A program made the position numbers and the translations under genes. From positions 1 through 64,000 of the forward strand of contig JAGKQI010000015.1 of NCBI GenBank assembly GCA_018806915.1: a stretch of DNA of 64,000 nucleotides, in the 5' to 3' direction. Source of the DNA: Phytophthora colocasiae (lineage: Eukaryota; Oomycota; Peronosporomycetes; Peronosporales; Peronosporaceae). Within the stretch, counting starts at the first letter, position 1. Every line of letters starts with the position of its first letter. Positions 24,106 to 35,183 of the stretch are shown piece after piece. The notes under the pieces are model-generated. The model was not told the DNA's origin and ran no database searches. It saw nothing but the letters and a program-made list of their open reading frames with translations.

Positions 24106-24279
24106 CTATCTAAATAGCTGAGGCACTACAGTTTTTTTCATACCACGCTCACTTTTAATTCTAGCCTTGATCTTGACTTCCCAGTTCCCTCGATCCGGTT
24201 GAGTGGGCACCGGACGAGGGATTCTACGAAAGTTTTCCGTGTGATTTACCCATTGGTGTCGAAGGTATGGTGTACATGC
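24106..24279 (-). pseudogene. Merlin transposase, exon 3 remainder
   Basis: The reading resumes past the LINE with HQWVNHTENF, the conserved block before the catalytic glutamate in this family. In one frame it then reads NRIEG, whose E is the likely third catalytic residue, and in another WEVKIKARIKSERGMKKTVV with a stop at about 24106. At least two single-base shifts are needed to connect these, so this half is not open. Its position between the left terminal repeat and the LINE fits exactly the missing end of the gene at 32275. Confidence 0.75.
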
Positions 24280-27225
24280 ATGGTCGACGGTAACATTCAA
24301 GGGAAAGCAGAGTGCGCGGCAAAATGGGTGGACTGGGAAGTTCCTTTGGCTAGGAAAGCTCCTCAAACTGGTATCGACTATGAACAGCAGCGAGGCAGAG
24401 CAAAGGTGACTAAGGAAATGGTCAAGCTAGATCACTATTTCTTCCACGGTGGCTGTACGAGCAGGATCTGTTACCTCTCCAGGACTTGTACTTTCGGATC
24501 CTAGCGTCCAAAATGAAGCTGGATGTACAAGAAATGCACCACACGAACGCAGGAGGAATACGGGCTGGATGACTAAGCAGTGGATCGTTCGAATCAAGGC
24601 AGGAGCATGCCCCCGGCTTAGCGAATGCGCTCCCCTCAGCGATCATTCGGTGTAACGGAAGAGTGGAACTGGTCGTTTATCCACCACGAAGTAAAGCTCA
24701 ACTTCAGCCAGTGTCGGTGCATGCACTACTCGCCTGAGCATTCCAAGGCAAATACGTGCAAAACAAGTGCCTGCGTGAGGTTGAGCGGCAAACGGCCAGA
24801 GCACACGATGACGATTACCAGACAGCTTTACCCGTCTCGAACTAGCAGATCAGAATGTGGTTTCTCATAGAGGAGCTGTCCCACGCACCTTGGAGCAGCT
24901 TCGTAAAATGGTTGAGTCTCACAGCACTAGCAGATCAAGCCTCCAGAGACTGTGGACTGCAAGAGAAAAAAGTATAGGGCTAGGAACCAAGTCACCCACT
25001 AAACGACGAGGTACTGGAAGCAAGTGAGGAAGGCCCTCACTACCATCAGCACCAGGAGACAGCTACGGAACCCAGCGGTGGTGAGGACCAAAATGGAGAG
25101 AGATGAAAGGAGAGGCTAGCGACGCCAGAGATGACAGAGGTCTCAAGCCGGACAAAGATCAGAAGAGAAACGCCAGCTGCCGATGGAGGTGGAGAGTTTA
25201 CGTTAGGGACACTGCCCACCAAGAAACCACGGGGTCGGTCTCCTACAAAAAGGCTCTTGGGCAGAGGTGAAAGCACCGGCGGTGCAAACATTTACAAGCA
25301 CTTTAAGGAGCGAGGGAGAGTAGAGTCGGGAAGCCATCCCCATTCGACGAGTCCAGAAGCGAGTCCAGAGCGAAGGCAGCACAAGAGGCTGCGGGGGCAG
25401 ATCAGAGACGGAGCGTGCTGGAGCTCGCAGTGTGTCCCCAAGCGACGCGCCCCAGATGAGTGGACAGGGAGATGACGATGTCCGTAGTGGCAAGGAACTG
25501 AAAGCGAGGAAGTATGCAGCAGGCATTAGGGAAACCTCCAGAAGGAGGGGAGGTGGATTCACCCACCACGACTGCATCTAAAGCTTATCCACTCAACAGT
25601 ACATCCATTAAGTTCACCTGCGAGAGGGTGTATCTACTGGAAGCGATAGAGGCAGGAAGGTCAAAAAGGAGGGGACTCGAACGACAATAAACAGCAGCAG
25701 TGGAGTAGAGTGTTAACAAAGCCGAGTCAAATTCAAGTCGAGGTACAGGTGCTACGGATAACCGAACAAGCTTAAGGGAACATGAGAGTTTCCTGATTGA
25801 CTTCTGGTTAAAGCCCCCAACGGACAATGGTGCCCCGCTGGAAGCGGCATGGTTGTGGCAATCTTAGGTGGGCAGGTCGCGGACGTTTCCGGCCTTCAGG
25901 GCAGTGTGGATGGCTTGCATTTTATGGGTCACGGTTGAATGAATCCGGTTGGGGCACGCGCCGCTTTCAAGAGAGGTGGTTGATGCAGCCTAACGAGATC
26001 AAAAACAAGTCCTGAACTACATGATCGCAAATTTGTCCGAAGAAGCCAGACTGAGGCCAGCGGAATTTCAGGCAGAGGTAGAGAACTGCGAGATGGCACG
26101 GCAAGCTCGGACAGTTCTGGCACACTGAGCGTATTGGAGCGACGTTGCGGATCAATATGCGGCCCAACAGAAGCAAAATCGGTGGAAGTCTACAGTCTCG
26201 CTGAGAAATTTTGGGTGCGACCGGCCCATGTCAAGGCAATGCGCGATAACTTACGCGCAGAAGTCATTAATCGTGCTCCAGGGTTGATGAAAATGGCCAA
26301 GCCATGATGCAGGCGTATCTCATACAAACAGGAAATGGGCCTTCGCATGGGACAGCGCTGTGGACACCGGGTTTTGATCTCTGCCGATTGGAACGCAGGA
26401 TGCAATGAACTTATCACTGCTGGAGGAAATGGTCACCGCCGGTCACCCTGCCGCTGGTAATGCCTGCTGAGAAGTTGTCAACGTCGGAGGGGCACCATTT
26501 CCAGTCCGGTGATCTACAACAAGAGCCGGTTCGGGAGCTATAGAGAGGCTTCGAGTAGGATTGCGAAGGGGTGATAAACACGATTATCATCAGAAGTACA
26601 AGCTTCCACCCGATCGACTATGCGCCAAAGACAACAGAGAAATAGGTGAGAGTTGCTACCCAGAGAGCTGAAGCCGCACATACGTAAAGAAGCCAGTAAA
26701 GACGAGCAGACAGGAGCGGCAAGAGTATGAGGAGGCCGAAGCAGACTGCCAAGTCGGACGAGGAAACCGCAGCAGATTAGTACTACAGATTTCCGAGGGG
26801 GTGAGGACGAGCAGTGTGACTTGCGTAACATCGAGCCGTCTCCTCGAGGTAAAGAAAGGAGGGCTGACAGGGGAACACTCTGGAGCAGACACTGCAGCGA
26901 AGACGTCCAGCAAACCAGACTTTAATAAAAATACTGCCACTGGAGCTGTGAAAGCACAAAGGAAGGTGTACCGAGGAGGATATTACGACAGGGACACCAG
27001 ACCTCGATGTTAGATCATTATTTGCCGAACACGGGGACGGGCTGTAGCAGCGCATTGAAGAGCTGACTTCTGAGAAACACAAGAAACAGTGAGACAGAGA
27101 CAAAGAGCAGAAGATGAGGGCTGAGCAACATAGAGACGATTTCTACTATCGGGACTCATGACTACGAATGTACGAGGCCTCTTGGCCACGCACCTGGAAG
27201 AGATTGGGGTGCACTTACAGGGGCT
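24280..27225 (+). pseudogene. LINE 5' region and ORF1 remnants
   Basis: Many short plus-strand frames with similar composition (Arg, Glu, Gly, Lys-rich), such as 25131-25475 and 26801-27013, suggest a broken ORF1 (gag-like, RNA-binding) protein. A charged helical end reading EELTSEKHKK and EQKMRAEQHRDD lies near 27055-27140. No CCHC knuckle is clear. The first several hundred bases may be untranslated leader. No frame is open for more than 120 codons. Confidence 0.45.
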
Positions 27226-27948
27226 GAAGGAGAAACAAGAACGAGGACAGAAGGACGTGGTCTTCCTACAGAGACACACTTGAAGGAGTACGAACACAAC
27301 ACTGCTTCGGAGAAATACGCAGCGATGTGGGGTTATCGATACACAATGGCGAGCAAACTGTCGTTTTGGTCGGCAGGGAAGGGACGGAGCGCGGGCGTTG
27401 CGATTTTAGTCAACCCTTATGGAGCGATGAAGAATGCGGCGCCGTGGGGTAAAGAGCATTGGAATGCGCACGTGATGATGATCCGTGGAGAGCTAAAAGG
27501 GAAAGATGTTTTGATGGTAAATATTTACGCGCCGTCAATAGGAGCTGCACGGATATTGTTTTTCAGCAGCTTCGTCGAGGTGCAGTTCCCGGCGGAAGCA
27601 GACATTATCATGGGTGGAGATTTTAATTGTGTATTGCACCAAAAGGAGGACAGGAGAGGAGGTGGAGCTACTAGGCGTGACTGTGGGGCGAAGGAGCTAC
27701 GTGGGCTAGTAGATCAATTGGACTTAGTAGATGCGGGCCATTACAATCTCCCGGTAACGAGAGAGGCTAGAGCGTTGGACGCCTACGCAAGCACACATCA
27801 CACTTACAAGCACAAAATGGAGAGCGGAGAGATCTCGACTTCAAGGCTGGATCGATTCTACGTTCGCGTAGCGGCCAAAAAATGGGTGCGCAGCGTGAAG
27901 CTAGCGGAAGCGCCTTGTCGTACGGATCATCGAGCGGTGCTCGCTTGA
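27225..27948 (+). pseudogene. LINE ORF2, EEP endonuclease domain
   Basis: The open frame 27280-27948 encodes the endonuclease/exonuclease/phosphatase fold. It contains KSLFWS-like AGKGRSAGVAILVNP, LMVNIYAPSIG (NxYAP), IIMGGDFNCVLHQKEDR (GDFN), SRLDRFYV and CRTDHRAVLA (SDH equivalent). The preceding QETH-like motif near 27257 is shifted in frame. This domain nicks target DNA to prime reverse transcription. It is the best-preserved part of ORF2 except for the frame break at its start. Confidence 0.75.
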
Positions 27949-28214
27949 AGTCCATGCACCACAAGAGGTCATCAGAGTAAAAAGCGGCCAAAGCTTTATC
28001 CTGCTCCAGCATACGTCCAGGCTGCGACGTCGAACTTAGCAACCGCTCGTTTGAAAGAACTGCGCCAATTGATGACGAAGCTTAGATCGGCGGAGACAGC
28101 AACGGCATGGGATCTATTCAAGAGATCTGACCACAGAAATGGCACAGTTAAAACGGAGGCAAGAGCTCGCATGACTGGGTTACCGCCAGCGAATACGCCG
28201 GCTGAAGAAGAAGA

Positions 28215-29640
28215 TTGAGGCATGTGGGTATGGCGATGCGGAGACAGACGAGTCAAGGACGGCGTTGGAGGACTCGCTGCGTCAAGTGCAGGAGGCACGA
28301 AGACGTGGACGACGAAGAGGTGTTGGTGCTAAAGAACGCTGGGCGCTCCAAAGCATCAACGAAACACTTCTTTAACAGAATTTGCACCAAGTTCGGGGAC
28401 AACATTATTCCAACGCTGACAAGCTCAGTTGAGGGAGTGCGCAGAGATCCACAGGATAAAGCGAATATTTTGGCGGATAGTTGGGAGCCGATTTTTAACG
28501 ACAAAGCTGAGAGTGCAGCAGACACTACAGAGTTTCTACAGCGGCACAGACAAAAATGGAAGGTGACAGATCTAAGTGAAACAGTAGCAGAAATCTCAGA
28601 GCCTGAGGTGAGGGCAGCGATTAAGGCGGGGAAGCCGGGGAAATCTTGTGGACCAGATGCCTTGGGTAATGACTGGTACCAGGATCACGTGGAAGCGGTC
28701 GCTCCAGTGCTTGTGAGATTGTACAATGACTGCCTGAAAGAGAGCACGACGCCTGCAAGCTTTCTTGTAGCATACATCTTCAGCATAACGAAAGGGGGCG
28801 ATCGAAGCAACCCACGAAACTACAGACCGATAGCCCTGTTAAATACCGATTACAAGATTCTTACTAGAATCCTGGCGTGGAGGGTGAGGCGCCACATACC
28901 GAGACTCGTACATCCTACCCAGTTCGGATTCACACCGGGCCGTACTATTCACGAGGCCATTGATCTACTGGAGGCGGCGCACTTGCAGTGCAGGAATGAT
29001 CCGAAACTGGCCCAGGCGCAAGCGCTACTCCTGGATTTTGCCAAGGCATATGACTCACTAGATCGAGAGTTTCTTCTGGCGGTGCTCAAGGCTAAAGGTT
29101 TTCCAGATGAGTTTTGTGCTCTAGTGCGGGCGATGCATGCGAATACGACTGTTCAATTCATGGCCAACGGGGTATTGTCGAGGAAAGTGCAGGTTTCAGT
29201 GGCATTCGTCAGGGATGTCCACTTGCTCCGCTTCTGTTCATCTTGGCGGTGGACTTACTGTACGACGAAATCGAGAGCTGCCGGGGTCTGAGAGGTATCA
29301 CACTCAGAACATGACGATTTGAAAGCGCGGCTGAGAATAGCGGGGTATGCAGATGATACGGCAATTTACATCGCCCATAAGCACATGCAGAGGAAGTTAT
29401 TGAAGTTGTTCGCCGCTTCTCTGGGGTGTCAGGTTGAAGCTGAACATCCATAAGTGTGTAGCCATACGGCTCGGCGAAGAAGATGCTGAAAACGACGATC
29501 GCTCAGAGACGCCGGAAAAGGAGGAAGATTACCCCATCAAGGAAGCCGAAATTACTCAGTATCTAGGACATGTCACCGGAGCAGCAGCTACAGTGGAAGA
29601 GGCGTGGGATCGGGCCTTTGCATCCTGCGAGTAAGACTAG
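28215..29640 (+). pseudogene. LINE ORF2, reverse transcriptase domain, frameshifted
   Basis: The frame 28215-29170 holds RT blocks 1-4: CGPDALGNDWY, SITKGGDRSNPRNYRPIALL, VHPTQFGFTPGRTIHEAIDL and ALLLDFAKAYDSLDRE (first catalytic aspartate). A shifted frame from 29114 continues IRQGCPLAPLLFILAVDLL. The AGYADDTAIYIAH motif, with the two catalytic aspartates, lies near 29338-29376 in another frame. The KRTRMKLNIHKC-type block follows at 29434. All catalytic motifs are recognisable, but the frame changes near 29190 and 29310 make the copy inactive as written. Confidence 0.75.
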
Positions 29641-31033
29641 CGCTAGCGGAGACCAAGACACACACAGTGCAGCAGAGAGCAGCAATAGCGGAAGCGATTA
29701 TTGTACCAAAACTTATGTACGTAGCACGACATGCGTGGCCGTCGAAGGAACTGGTCGCGCAAGCGAGGCAAGGATTCGCAACTTCGTGTGGCAGGCCAGC
29801 TTCACAGTACCACAAAAAGCGGTAGTCGGGTGGATTCCAGCGTGTGTGGCCGAGCGACCAGTAAAGGAAGGGGATTGAGCGTCCCAAATATACAGGCGGA
29901 GCTGATTGCAATGAGCGCAGCAGAAATGGGTGAGTGGGCGGTCACGGGCAAGAGGCTCAGACAACTGGTGGGGATCATCATGCAAAGCAAGAACGGTACA
30001 GCAAGTTATCACGTGACGCCAAGCAGGAGAGTCCCAGCTGTGAAGATTTATCAGAGTCTCCAAGAGACAGGCCGGCCATGGGTGGAATTGGCACTCCACG
30101 CATCCTGCTCAACCACAACGGAGGAGGACGAAAAAGAAGGTGTTGAGCGACTGAGGGCGGCCATGAAGCACAACAATGGGCTGCAGACGCGCTGGAGCAG
30201 GGACGGCATGTGTGTAACATGCGGAGGGGGCTGCAGTCAATGATGACGAAGCAAAGGATAACTAGAAAGAACGAGAGGGGTGCATGCATCGTAGAGACGA
30301 TTATGCATCTGAGATTACGAGATATCTGGCTGATGGACGCGCAAGGAAACGAGGTGAAGTGGAAATCGTTCAGCGTCCTAGTTGGGGGCATCAGAAATAA
30401 ACGGCAGTGGCAGACGTAATGATGGTTCGAAGATTAGCTGGAGGAGGCATTCTCTTCACACCGATTGGGCATGACTTGCGCAATGACGAGTGGTGATGCA
30501 CAAATTCAGGGAAATAGCGTTGAGTTTGCTAGCCAACTACCCGGAGCTGGCCTCGGCGGTGGTGAGAGAGAATGCACTCCACGTCGACCATGGGCTGGAA
30601 GACGAGCATCACGTCTTTGAGGTGATTAGTGAGGGCGGAGCTCAGCTAAGGCACACTTGGAGTACGACAGAAACGGTATTGGACATGGATTCAGGCATTG
30701 AAAAAGGTGGAAAGCACCATAGCCAAATTTCCTGGGGTAGAACTACAAACGGTACGAGTGGTACCACATCCGTGGCTAACGAAATTGAGGCCGCTATGGG
30801 TTGGTAAGCGGCGGTGGCGACAGTCTAGGAAAGACTATCGTAAGGTGGTAGGGCGAACAGGGCGCGGAAGGCGCAGGTATTAATGGAGGGCGCCTCGTTG
30901 AAATGGATAAATCATGAGGAGAGGATAGCAAGCGCGGTAGGAAGCTGAGCTGGAAGCAGGTTCACTCAATGGCAGCGATCACTGCTTACCAGATGCAGAC
31001 CATAGTCCGTCTCAAGCACAATAGGCTGCGACT

Positions 31034-32135
31034 GTGGAACGGTCAGACGAATGGACACCATTGCCTGGCAAGAGCATGCCAAGGAGGACGGACAACGGTA
31101 CGGCGCATCTGGTGTGGGGATGTCCAGAGGCAAGGGCACACTGGGATATCTTCGTCTCTAGGTGGGGTCGCAGGAGGAGGAAACAAACTCGACACTTACT
31201 CAATGCGAGGAATTGCAAGAAGAGATATTTAGATTACAGCGTAGACGACCCCGAGGTGGCTCGTGGAATTGGGATCGGAGACGTGCAAGCAGCACTGGGA
31301 TGTATTGGAAACTGTGGCCAACGAGATGTGGGCTCTAGGGTGTGCCGTGACTTTAACCGCAATATGGAGGCGTAACGTGGATAGAAAACATAAAATCGGC
31401 GGGACCGACCTAGCACTTGAAAGGGGTCTGCAGCGATATCAGGCGGGAGTGATAGAGGCATACGAGCGCTATCGACTCAGCTTATATCCAGTAATGGCGG
31501 CCACAGTAATGAAAATGAAGGTGGCGGACTATGTGATCAGCAGATGGCGCACATTACGGTCTCGGGAGAGGCCAGCGGGTCACCAATCGATAACGCGGGT
31601 GGGATTCTTCGATGGAGGATCGCGCGGCAACCCGGGTATTGCCGGCAGCGGTAGCGTGATAGTTGAAGTGGGACCTACCAGCGACTCGGCGCGCATCGTG
31701 TGGGCGGCAGCAACGGCTTTAGGCAGGCGCAAGATGACGAACAATGAAGCGGAGTTTGTGGGCTTAGAACGATTGCTCGCATACGCGAGCGAGAAAGGAT
31801 GGGAGAAGATGCATGTAGTTGGTGATAGTGCCCTCATCCTAAGGATGATGGTGCTGAGGAGGTTCCCAACGGCGCGGAATCTACAACACTGGTATCGAAT
31901 CACGACCAGGTTGGCGGATCTGATTGTGGTGCAGAGTTGGAGTCATCATTACCGGAAGTACAACAAGATGGCCGATTGGTTGGCGAATTACGCTATGGAC
32001 ACACGCCGTAGTGTAGCTCTAGCGGAACCAGAGGAGCAGGAACGACTAGGATTCACACAGGACTTGAGGGATCTTCGGGGTGGAGATGTAGACCATTGGC
32101 TGGCATCGGAGCGAAGAGTACCAGGAGTTGAGTAG
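31034..32135 (+). CDS. LINE ORF2, zinc-binding segment and RNase H domain
   Basis: At 31094-31160 a CxxC/H-type segment (NGTAHLVWGCPEARAHW) matches the zinc-binding domain found downstream of LINE reverse transcriptases. The frame 31263-32135 then carries a type I RNase H: FFDGGSRGNPGIAGSGS (first aspartate), MTNNEAEFVGL (glutamate), VVGDSALI (second aspartate) and HYRKYNKMADWLAN (final aspartate). All four catalytic acids are present in one open frame. RNase H removes the RNA strand after reverse transcription. The stretch 29640-31030 between RT and this segment is broken connecting sequence. Confidence 0.75.
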
Positions 32136-32274
32136 GACGGAAAGGAAGCATTGTGCTTTGCGCAGTGGCGACTGAGGAGACCAGTACGGACCCTCGGAAT
32201 GGATATTAGAGTTCAGGTCCAGCAGGATCCAGTAACACAATATACCTCACCCTTTAATGTAATGTAGTACATGC

Positions 32275-33120
32275 CTAACAGCGCAGGGTTGTTCTCCAAC
32301 GTGTAAAGCATCCCCTTTCTCTCTCCAAGCTGCACCTCAGTCACATACGACTTAAACATGTCGGACATAATCAAAGTTCTGTAGCACAAAAATTCATTTT
32401 AAATATAAATAATCATAGACAATTGTACAGAATCAAAATTAATATCGTACCGGGCTTGATGTGCGCTTTGATGTGCTTTGACAGTGTCGGCTTCGTACGG
32501 TCATCGTACACAATCTTAGCAAACCACTTTTTTGTGGTGCGGTCCACGCCACCAAAGACCCAGTAGTCAGGGTATTTTGTCCCACGGAAGTACTTCTGCT
32601 TTTTCTTTAAACTGGTTTCATCTATTTCGACAGTATGGCCTTCTCCTCCAACCTGTAAAGCCATAACTACTTTTTAGAAAAAGCAAAATTTAATATAGAA
32701 AATACTTTTTACCTGCATTTTGCAGCGCAACATCTCAGCAGTGCAGATGTCGCGCGAGTACTGGTACCATTGCCCTGCAGTCTTGCGCGATATCTGCACG
32801 TGTTGGGCAGCCTCGGTCACGTGAGTGCCAGCTGCCCAGAAGAACAAAACCTTGATAAGCTTTGACAGTGGTGCGTTTGAGCGAGAGAAGAAGCTCCCTG
32901 CGCGCACGCTCTTTTCCAGCCTGCATCCGGCTTTGTTGCAGCGCCAGCGTTTGCCGTCTTGCACCATGGCAACACCACACTTGTGGCAGTCAAGCCTTGG
33001 TGCAAGAAGGCCAACGCGCATGGCCCACTCTATGGCCCCCTCTTCAGTAGTGCATGCCAGAACTACGGCGTTGAACGTGTACGCGTCTGCGTCGGTGCTA
33101 ATGTCGTACTCGCAGGACAT
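32275..33120 (-). pseudogene. Merlin transposase, exons 1-3 (5' part, cut by LINE)
   Basis: Exon 1 (about 33120-32713) starts MSCEYDISTD and holds a zinc ribbon (CHKCG ... CNKAGC) and a helix-turn-helix (VTEAAQHVQISRKTAGQWYQ). Intron 1 (32712-32653) has GTAAAA...TTTACAG ends. Exon 2 (32652-32451) has the first catalytic aspartate in HTVEIDETSLKKK and the DYWVFGGVDRTTKKWF strand typical of ISXO2-like DDE folds. Intron 2 (32450-32379) begins GTACG and ends CTACAG. Exon 3 resumes GTLIMSDMFKSYV, whose MSD is the probable second aspartate, and runs to NNPALLGMY. There it meets the LINE target duplication at 32267-32274. This half is frameshift-free and all splice sites are canonical. The rest of exon 3 is at 24279-24106. 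Confidence 0.85.
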
Positions 33121-33275
33121 CAACAGGGAGAATATTCGGTAGTGAAAGAGCAACGACTAGTGACCACACGTCCAGCACTTACTAAAACTAAGTTCAAAAA
33201 TTGGTACAGGTTGTATACACTTGTTATACGTATATCCGGTTGTATACATATGCGGGGCTCAATTACCCTTGTGCC

Positions 33276-33470
33276 CAATTTGGCCACTCGATGCAGTGTA
33301 CCCATGAGATGCGCATTGCGGATCATGTTGCCCTCGTCGTCGCGCATGGCCTTAACGAACTGCGTGAGCCAGATACTGGCATCTACAGCTAGCACTTGGC
33401 CCGCTAAAGACTCGATCTCGATCTTCCGTCCTACCGGAGCGAGCAACACCCATAGGTTCTGCACACCCAT
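33276..33470 (-). pseudogene. ERCC5: XPG/ERCC5 first exon segment, separated from the rest by the Merlin insertion
   Basis: The ATG at 33470 opens [20 protein letters not shown], the invariant start of XPG proteins (MGVxxLWxLL), followed by [23 protein letters not shown] is the first metal-binding aspartate motif of the XPG N-domain. Coding runs to HRVAKL at 33284-33276 and then enters the terminal inverted repeat of the Merlin element. The next expected residues are found at 23913 and leftward. The break lies inside a coding block, so a normal protein cannot be made from this allele. Confidence 0.85.
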
Positions 33471-33504
33471 TTTAGTGCACTAATGGTGCACACCTTTTAC
33501 CCTT

Positions 33505-33726
33505 TAGTTAGTGACAAATCGTGCAGAAACAATAATTGACAGAAGCACTTTCCTCCGCCTATGCGCACAGGATCGCGCTGACTGGAGGGATTTAACAGAA
33601 GCGCTTGTAGCGTGCGCGCCGCTTAATGGACTCTGGCCGAGAGAAGAGAGAAACGTAGAGATGATAGATAACCCGACGCATGCGGAAGTTGAGCCACCCC
33701 GGTGGCAAGACGGCTCGCGAAACGCG

Positions 33727-33758
<32 letters not shown>

Positions 33759-33760
33759 CT
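33505..33760 (+). mobile_element. Possible 5'-truncated LINE tail ending in a CATA microsatellite
   Basis: A short frame (33511-33730) reads FLRLCAQDRADWRDLTEALV, resembling the C-terminal tail of LINE ORF2 proteins. It is followed directly by about seven CATA units (33731-33758), as in LINEs with microsatellite 3' tails. The evidence is short and the assignment tentative. Confidence 0.3.
33730..33759. repeat. CATA tetranucleotide microsatellite
   Basis: About seven uninterrupted CATA units. Confidence 0.9.
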
Positions 33761-33779
33761 TCACGCTGAACAATGCTGG

Positions 33780-33899
33780 GTCGATGCGACCGTGCTGCCA
33801 GATTCCATCGCTTGACGGATCGTTCTGTTCCACCTCCGTATTGTAGACAAAATACAAGACCACCGCTCGCCACCGCAAGTCTTTTGAAAAGGCCATAAT
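33780..33899 (-). pseudogene. Transposase N-terminal scrap (helix-turn-helix type)
   Basis: MAFSKDLRWRAVVLYFVYNT reads like the start of a homeodomain-like transposase (Tc1/mariner style 'F-x-x-DLRWR'). It loses similarity after about 25 residues, near the CATA repeat. No catalytic part is nearby. Confidence 0.35.
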
Positions 33900-34084
33900 G
33901 CAGCAGTTAGACAAGAAATGGCCCGTTCAAAAAGTGCCAAAACAACCGCTTCTCGCATTCGTTGGCCAGGGGCAGCTGTCTACACTTGAAACTTGTATTT
34001 CAGCACAAATAGCAACTCGTTCACGAATTAGAACAACTCGTACTCTAGTAAGATTTGTATTCTCTTACTACGTAGTACTATCTA

Positions 34085-35183
34085 CCGTATTTGTCGGATC
34101 GAGTGGGACACTCGGATCAAGTGGGAAAGCCACTATGTAGGGGTGACACCCCCTCTCTATACCATAGAACCTATCAAAATGAAACATGCATTTATTGAGG
34201 TTTATGAAGTTACTCCTCATCAGGAAGAACAGCATTCTCTGGTGGGGGAAGCACATGCGTTCGGAATCTACCAGAAGCATCTCGAGGTCCAATAGGAATA
34301 TGTCCTGCCTTTTGAAAGCCTCCAATTATCGTTTCAGCGGAGATCATCTCCCACGCCTCCCCAATCATCTTCGACAGTAGAAGGCGACGCTCACTAGCAT
34401 CTTCTTCAACAGCAAAGTTGATCGACCTAGAAAATGAGTCTGCAATTTCCTAAAACAAGTTTTAGTTGATAATTACTTATGATCAATAAATGTAATTTAA
34501 GTACCTGCATGTTCTCCCGCAGTTTTCTACCTTTGTGAGTGATGCGCCTAACAGAAAATCTGTTACGCTTCAAAAAGCGTGTGCACCAAGATAGTAGTGC
34601 AACATTCGTTCTGGCTGCTGAGAAGGCAGCGTCGAACTTGCCAATCATCAGCACAATGCACTTCGTAGTGACACACAGTCCTCGTGTCTTTCTCATCAGC
34701 GTTATCCATTTTATTAACCTGTAGTAAATAACATTAGTACAATTGAGCAGCATTAAAACAATAAAGTCAACACGTACTCGGCTTCAAGCTCAGGAAAAAG
34801 GACGTATTGCCTTCTGGGCGATGAGGACGGAGCAAAGTACTTGTTCGGGGCGGAGGCAGCCACAGAGCAGAGCTGTGCCTTTGACTTACGCCAGCGATAG
34901 ATGGTCGAGCGGCTGACCCTCAGCCGACCAGCTGCATCAACGGCCCGCTCTCCCTCTACCGCACAAGCACCCTGCGTATTAAGAGTAAGCATAATAAACG
35001 GAGGATTTACAGTATTTTTGCGCTTACCTTGTACTTGATTTTATTCTTGTTCTTCGGCCTGCGCGGCATTACGAGAAATGGGATGGATGGCAGTCGACGC
35101 ATGCAAAAAAAAAACCTTTGAGGTTTTTTTTATGACTTGAAAATGGCCATTAAAAGTTGTCTCACTCGATCCGACAAATACGG
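34085..35183 (-). mobile_element. Pogo-like DNA element with TA target duplication
   Basis: CCGTATTTGTCGGATCGAGT at 34085 is repeated inverted at 35183, with about 26 bp matching and one mismatch (GGGACA versus GAGACA). TA dinucleotides flank it at 34083-34084 and 35184-35185, as for Tc1/mariner/pogo elements. At 1.1 kb it is shorter than autonomous pogo-like elements. It contains one four-exon minus-strand gene (35069-34210). Confidence 0.8.
34210..35069 (-). CDS. Pogo/CENP-B-type DNA-binding protein lacking the DDE catalytic core
   Basis: Four exons: 35069-35028, 34971-34778, 34718-34505 and 34449-34210. Junctions are GTAAGC...ACGCAG, GTACGT...CTACAG and GTACTT...TTTTAG. They total 690 bases and 229 residues in one frame without a shift. 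The protein begins MPRRPKNKNKIKYK. It carries a psq-like helix-turn-helix (AGRLRVSRSTIYRWRKSKA, residues 28-46) and a CENP-B-type HTH near residues 78-150 (TKCIVLMIGKF, SWCTRFLKRNRFSVRR). It ends with the tail normally found after the DDE domain (EAWEMISAETIIGGFQKAG, then GHIPIGPR). The roughly 200-residue catalytic domain is absent and the flanks join at a clean intron. It could bind the element's own ends without cutting. Whether it is a repressor, a non-autonomous relic or a host-used gene is inference. Confidence 0.7.

Larger units (their letters stand above)
24280..32266 (+). mobile_element. LINE-type non-LTR retrotransposon inserted in the Merlin transposase
   Basis: About 8 kb with the order ORF1 region, apurinic-like EEP endonuclease, reverse transcriptase, zinc-binding segment and RNase H, all on the plus strand. 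It is flanked by GTACATGC at 24272-24279 and 32267-32274, an 8-bp target duplication whose removal restores the Merlin exon 3 reading around LLGMY. The 3' end is TTTAATGTAATGTA, a short TAATG-type tail instead of poly(A). The RNase H domain after the RT argues for an I-like or related clade, but I cannot place it without a tree. Confidence 0.8.
23922..33275 (-). mobile_element. Merlin DNA transposon interrupted by a LINE
   Basis: The left end (23922) reads GGCATTTAAGGAGTAATTGA and continues GCCCCGCATATGTA. The right end, read inward from 33275, gives GGCACAAGGGTAATTGAG followed by CCCCGCATATGTA. These form an imperfect terminal inverted repeat of about 35 bp with a near-perfect 22-bp core. 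The element is flanked by the CAATTTGG duplication. It carries a three-exon IS1595/ISXO2-type transposase on the minus strand. Subtracting the 8 kb LINE leaves about 1.36 kb, a normal Merlin size. Confidence 0.85.

Noticed and set aside
32275..33153. IS1595/ISXO2-like transposase as a sign of bacterial contamination or transfer
   Set aside because: It has two canonical spliceosomal introns, Merlin-type ends and a target duplication inside a eukaryotic gene. Merlin is the eukaryotic relative of this family.
23922..33275. Reading the 9.35 kb gap in ERCC5 as a long intron
   Set aside because: The borders are transposon terminal repeats with an 8-bp duplication. There are no GT...AG ends at the coding breaks, and introns in this window are otherwise 60-80 bp.
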